Assembly (NCBI RefSeq): GCF_002738225.1
Contig: NZ_PEBQ01000043.1
Coordinates: 1-46,453 of the forward strand
Reading direction: 5' to 3'
DNA: 46,453 nt
From: Acetobacter pomorum
GTDB lineage: Bacteria > Pseudomonadota > Alphaproteobacteria > Acetobacterales > Acetobacteraceae
The translations under genes were made by a program, and so were the position numbers. Under the pieces are notes generated by a model. The model did no database searches and was not told the DNA's origin. It saw nothing but the letters and a program-made list of their open reading frames with translations. The first letter of the stretch is position 1, and the number at the start of each line of letters is the position of its first letter. Positions 44,726 through 46,453 of the stretch are shown in pieces.

Positions 44726-45574
44726 CTACTCAAAGTCTTTCGGGACAGGCAGACCTTTGGGCATGTCGGGAAGGAGGCTAGGGTCAATCTGTGCAAGAAA
44801 CTCGGGGAAAGAGCGGTGAAACCAGACTTCTGCGCGCATCCGGTCAAAAAGACCGCTGGGGGGATGGCCCTCGACGTTCTTGTCATCAATGAAGTCTGCG
44901 TAAGACATCCGACGATCCGTGATTTCGTCCATACCGTCCAGTTCCGGCAAGAAGTAAATTCCGCCATTGTCATCTGACGCATCTACCGTGGCGTTCATGA
45001 CGGCCGGTGTCTGACGGATTTTGTCGAAATGGCTGTTGTTTGAGTAACCAAGCGGCAGCAAGCCACGGTTCATCACGATGATGCTGTGACCGGGCAGGAA
45101 GCGCCGTTTCTCTTGCAGATCCTGCAGGTAGTCAGCATCGGCCAGTTCCGTGCCGAGCATATATACCACGACAACCTTGATCCCCAGCTTGGCCAGTTGC
45201 GGCACAAGAGGGGTGCTATTGATGATTTCGTGGAAGGCAGTCCAGCCGCCGCCGATATCCAGTATCACGTCTTTCTGGCGTTTCACCATGCCTTCGATCT
45301 GCTGTTCCAGCCAGGATTTCTGCTCCTTGAGATTGCCCGTAGCGGGTTTCCTTGTATTGGGGTGGAAGTGCGCGATGGAGTGGGAGACGTTCAGGAGGTC
45401 TGTATTCCAGACTTCTACATCACCGCCTTGACGCATGACTGTCTCAGTCAGGGCATTGAGGAAAACGGTCTTGCCCGTGCGTTGCCGACCGACTGCGGTC
45501 AGGAGCACAGGGGGTTTGGTGCGGGCTGGCTTGGCAGGTTGGGTCTTCGCTGGATCCGTTCTGGTTGCAGTCAT
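44726..45574 (-). CDS. TraL-like P-loop ATPase
   Basis: A 282-residue ATPase of the ParA/StbB/TraL kind. After a Lys/Pro-rich start comes Walker A (AVGRQRTGKTVFLN, residues 27-40), then VILDIGGGWTAF (Walker B-like) and VVVVYMLGTELADADY. TraL-like proteins help plasmid transfer or stability. I start it at ATG 45574, preceded by AAGGA. The order TraK-, TraL-, TraM-like fits IncP-type leading genes beside oriT. Confidence 0.75.
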   Translation of the reverse strand: MTATRTDPAKTQPAKPARTKPPVLLTAVGRQRTGKTVFLNALTETVMRQGGDVEVWNTDLLNVSHSIAHFHPNTRKPATGNLKEQKSWLEQQIEGMVKRQKDVILDIGGGWTAFHEIINSTPLVPQLAKLGIKVVVVYMLGTELADADYLQDLQEKRRFLPGHSIIVMNRGLLPLGYSNNSHFDKIRQTPAVMNATVDASDDNGGIYFLPELDGMDEITDRRMSYADFIDDKNVEGHPPSGLFDRMRAEVWFHRSFPEFLAQIDPSLLPDMPKGLPVPKDFE

Positions 45575-45691
45575 TGAATCATCCTTTTCTGGTGCGGCAC
45601 CGCGCAATCATGAGGGTGCCGTTCAGAAGGATTTCACCGTGTCATCATGCGACCAGATAGGATTTCTCCAGAAAAAAATGAAAAAGCCTCT

Positions 45692-46408
45692 TCAGTCCGA
45701 ATACTGGTCTTCCTCTCTCTCGCGAGGTGATTTGAATTCCAGTTCTGCCTCAGGAACATCCTCGCCTGCGAGCAGACGATCATAGATGGCGCGCCTTTGC
45801 TTGATGATCTCTCTTAGTTCAGGGAGTTTTGCCTCTACTTCCTTGATCAGCATCGGCGCGCCCTGACTGTCATTTCGCCTGATCTGTTCCTTGGCCAACG
45901 TGAGGTCGAACTTGGCCTGGCCCAGCGTAAAACGAGCTTTGTCTATTTTTTGCTCCATCGTCATGGGGGCGCCTGCAGGAACCGTCTCGGTTTTAAGGGT
46001 CATAGAGGAGCTTTGAGGCACTGGCTGAACAGATGGCGGGGCAGGTTGTGGAATATCAACGAACTCTGGCGTCCAGTCGGCGGGTAAGCGGCTGGGCATG
46101 ATGGGCCTGTCGTTATTCTCATTATTCTTTGGCTTTTCCATGTCTGAGGTGGGAAGGGCTTGAGCCCGTTTGGCTTTGGCTCGACAAACGAGGTGCCATG
46201 TTTTGCGCACACGCTGTATCGACCTGGTATCAGTCTTGATAGGCACGCCGTCCTCAATGGCGAGTTCTATGTAAGGCAACCACATTTCACCAGGTAGCCG
46301 CATTTCCAACAGTTCTGCGTGGTTTTCAAACAGCCACTGATAGAGTTTTCCTGTCGTGCGCTTGCGCGGTTGCGTTTTGAGTCGTTCTTTCAGTTTTGCG
46401 AACTTCAT
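45692..46408 (-). CDS. TraK-like oriT-associated protein
   Basis: A 238-residue protein. The N-terminal ~75 residues (MKFAKLKERLKTQPRKRTTG, then LYQWLFENHAELLEMR-SIQRVRKTWHLVCRAKAK) resemble the DNA-binding part of TraK-type proteins. A Pro-rich linker and a coiled C-terminus (IDKARFTLGQAKFDLTLAKEQIRRND) follow. It is the first gene of the leftward transfer operon. TraK binds next to oriT in IncP plasmids, which predicts an oriT just right of 46408. Confidence 0.65.
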   Translation of the reverse strand: MKFAKLKERLKTQPRKRTTGKLYQWLFENHAELLEMRLPGEMWLPYIELAIEDGVPIKTDTRSIQRVRKTWHLVCRAKAKRAQALPTSDMEKPKNNENNDRPIMPSRLPADWTPEFVDIPQPAPPSVQPVPQSSSMTLKTETVPAGAPMTMEQKIDKARFTLGQAKFDLTLAKEQIRRNDSQGAPMLIKEVEAKLPELREIIKQRRAIYDRLLAGEDVPEAELEFKSPREREEDQYSD

Positions 46409-46453
46409 GGGTCTCTCTCTTGGCCTCAGTGTCCTCTGAGGGTGCGCTTCCAA
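46409..46453. promoter_or_regulatory. Possible edge of an origin of transfer
   Basis: On the minus strand the edge reads GAAGCGCACCCTC, which matches the IncQ/MOBQ nick core (AAGTGCGCCCTC) at 10 of 12 positions. The adjoining inverted repeat CCTCAG-AGGACA-CTGAGG covers 46423-46440. The site is cut by the window edge, so this is only a candidate. Confidence 0.35.

Noticed and set aside
45086..45577. 163-residue rightward ORF
   Set aside because: Antisense to the TraL-like ATPase with clear Walker motifs; no independent support.

Overview
This 46.4 kb window looks like part of a plasmid from an acetic acid bacterium (Acetobacteraceae such as Acetobacter, Gluconobacter or Komagataeibacter) or a close alphaproteobacterial relative. 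The plasmid assignment rests on features seen in the sequence: an iteron origin beside a RepA-type initiator, a ParA-type partition operon with palindromic sites, an ssb gene, a TraK/TraL/TraM-like transfer block with a VirB1-like lysozyme-fold protein, and five toxin-antitoxin (TA) modules. The host assignment is inferred from protein resemblance (MucR/Ros regulator, IS5-family elements, FrmR-type formaldehyde cluster). No relaxase or mating-pair ATPase is in the window, so it is probably not the whole replicon.

Layout. 0-15.4 kb is a cargo region bracketed by two direct copies of a ~170 bp repeat (1-171 and 15267-15436). It carries a Phd/VapC-type TA pair, a complete IS5-family element, redox and regulator genes (Rrf2/DUF2938, AraC/SDR, LysR/YciI plus a broken metallo-beta-lactamase-fold gene), CcdAB, an HNH endonuclease with a frameshifted 5' end, HigBA, and a four-gene formaldehyde operon (frmR-frmA-VOC-frmB) behind two tandem FrmR-type operators. 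15.4-18.5 kb holds two HEPN-like proteins on either side of a streptomycin phosphotransferase (APH(6)/StrB-like) pseudogene. 18.5-23 kb is the replication and maintenance core: tyrosine recombinase, iterons, repA, parA with a partner gene, and two identical 18 bp palindromes. 23-31 kb carries a DarB-like DNA methylase/helicase interrupted by one amber codon, a large ParB-domain protein, and a BrnT toxin with an XRE-type antitoxin. 31-38 kb has a winged-helix protein, a DUF4132 protein, a nested IS remnant, a MucR-like regulator and small proteins. 38-46 kb has three tandem copies of a 48-residue membrane protein gene, ssb (also with one amber codon), small plasmid genes, VapBC, and the transfer block, read leftward from the right edge.

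The most unusual signals are: (i) the triplicated membrane-protein genes, with near-identical leaders and C-termini but diverged membrane segments; (ii) single in-frame TAG codons in two otherwise intact plasmid housekeeping genes, one of them exactly at the ssDNA-stacking tryptophan of SSB; (iii) the wide occurrence of single-lesion genes, which is either real decay, codon reassignment or suppression, or sequencing error; and (iv) the regulatory palindromes of the par, brnT, higBA and frm operons. All family assignments are by eye, without database searches.
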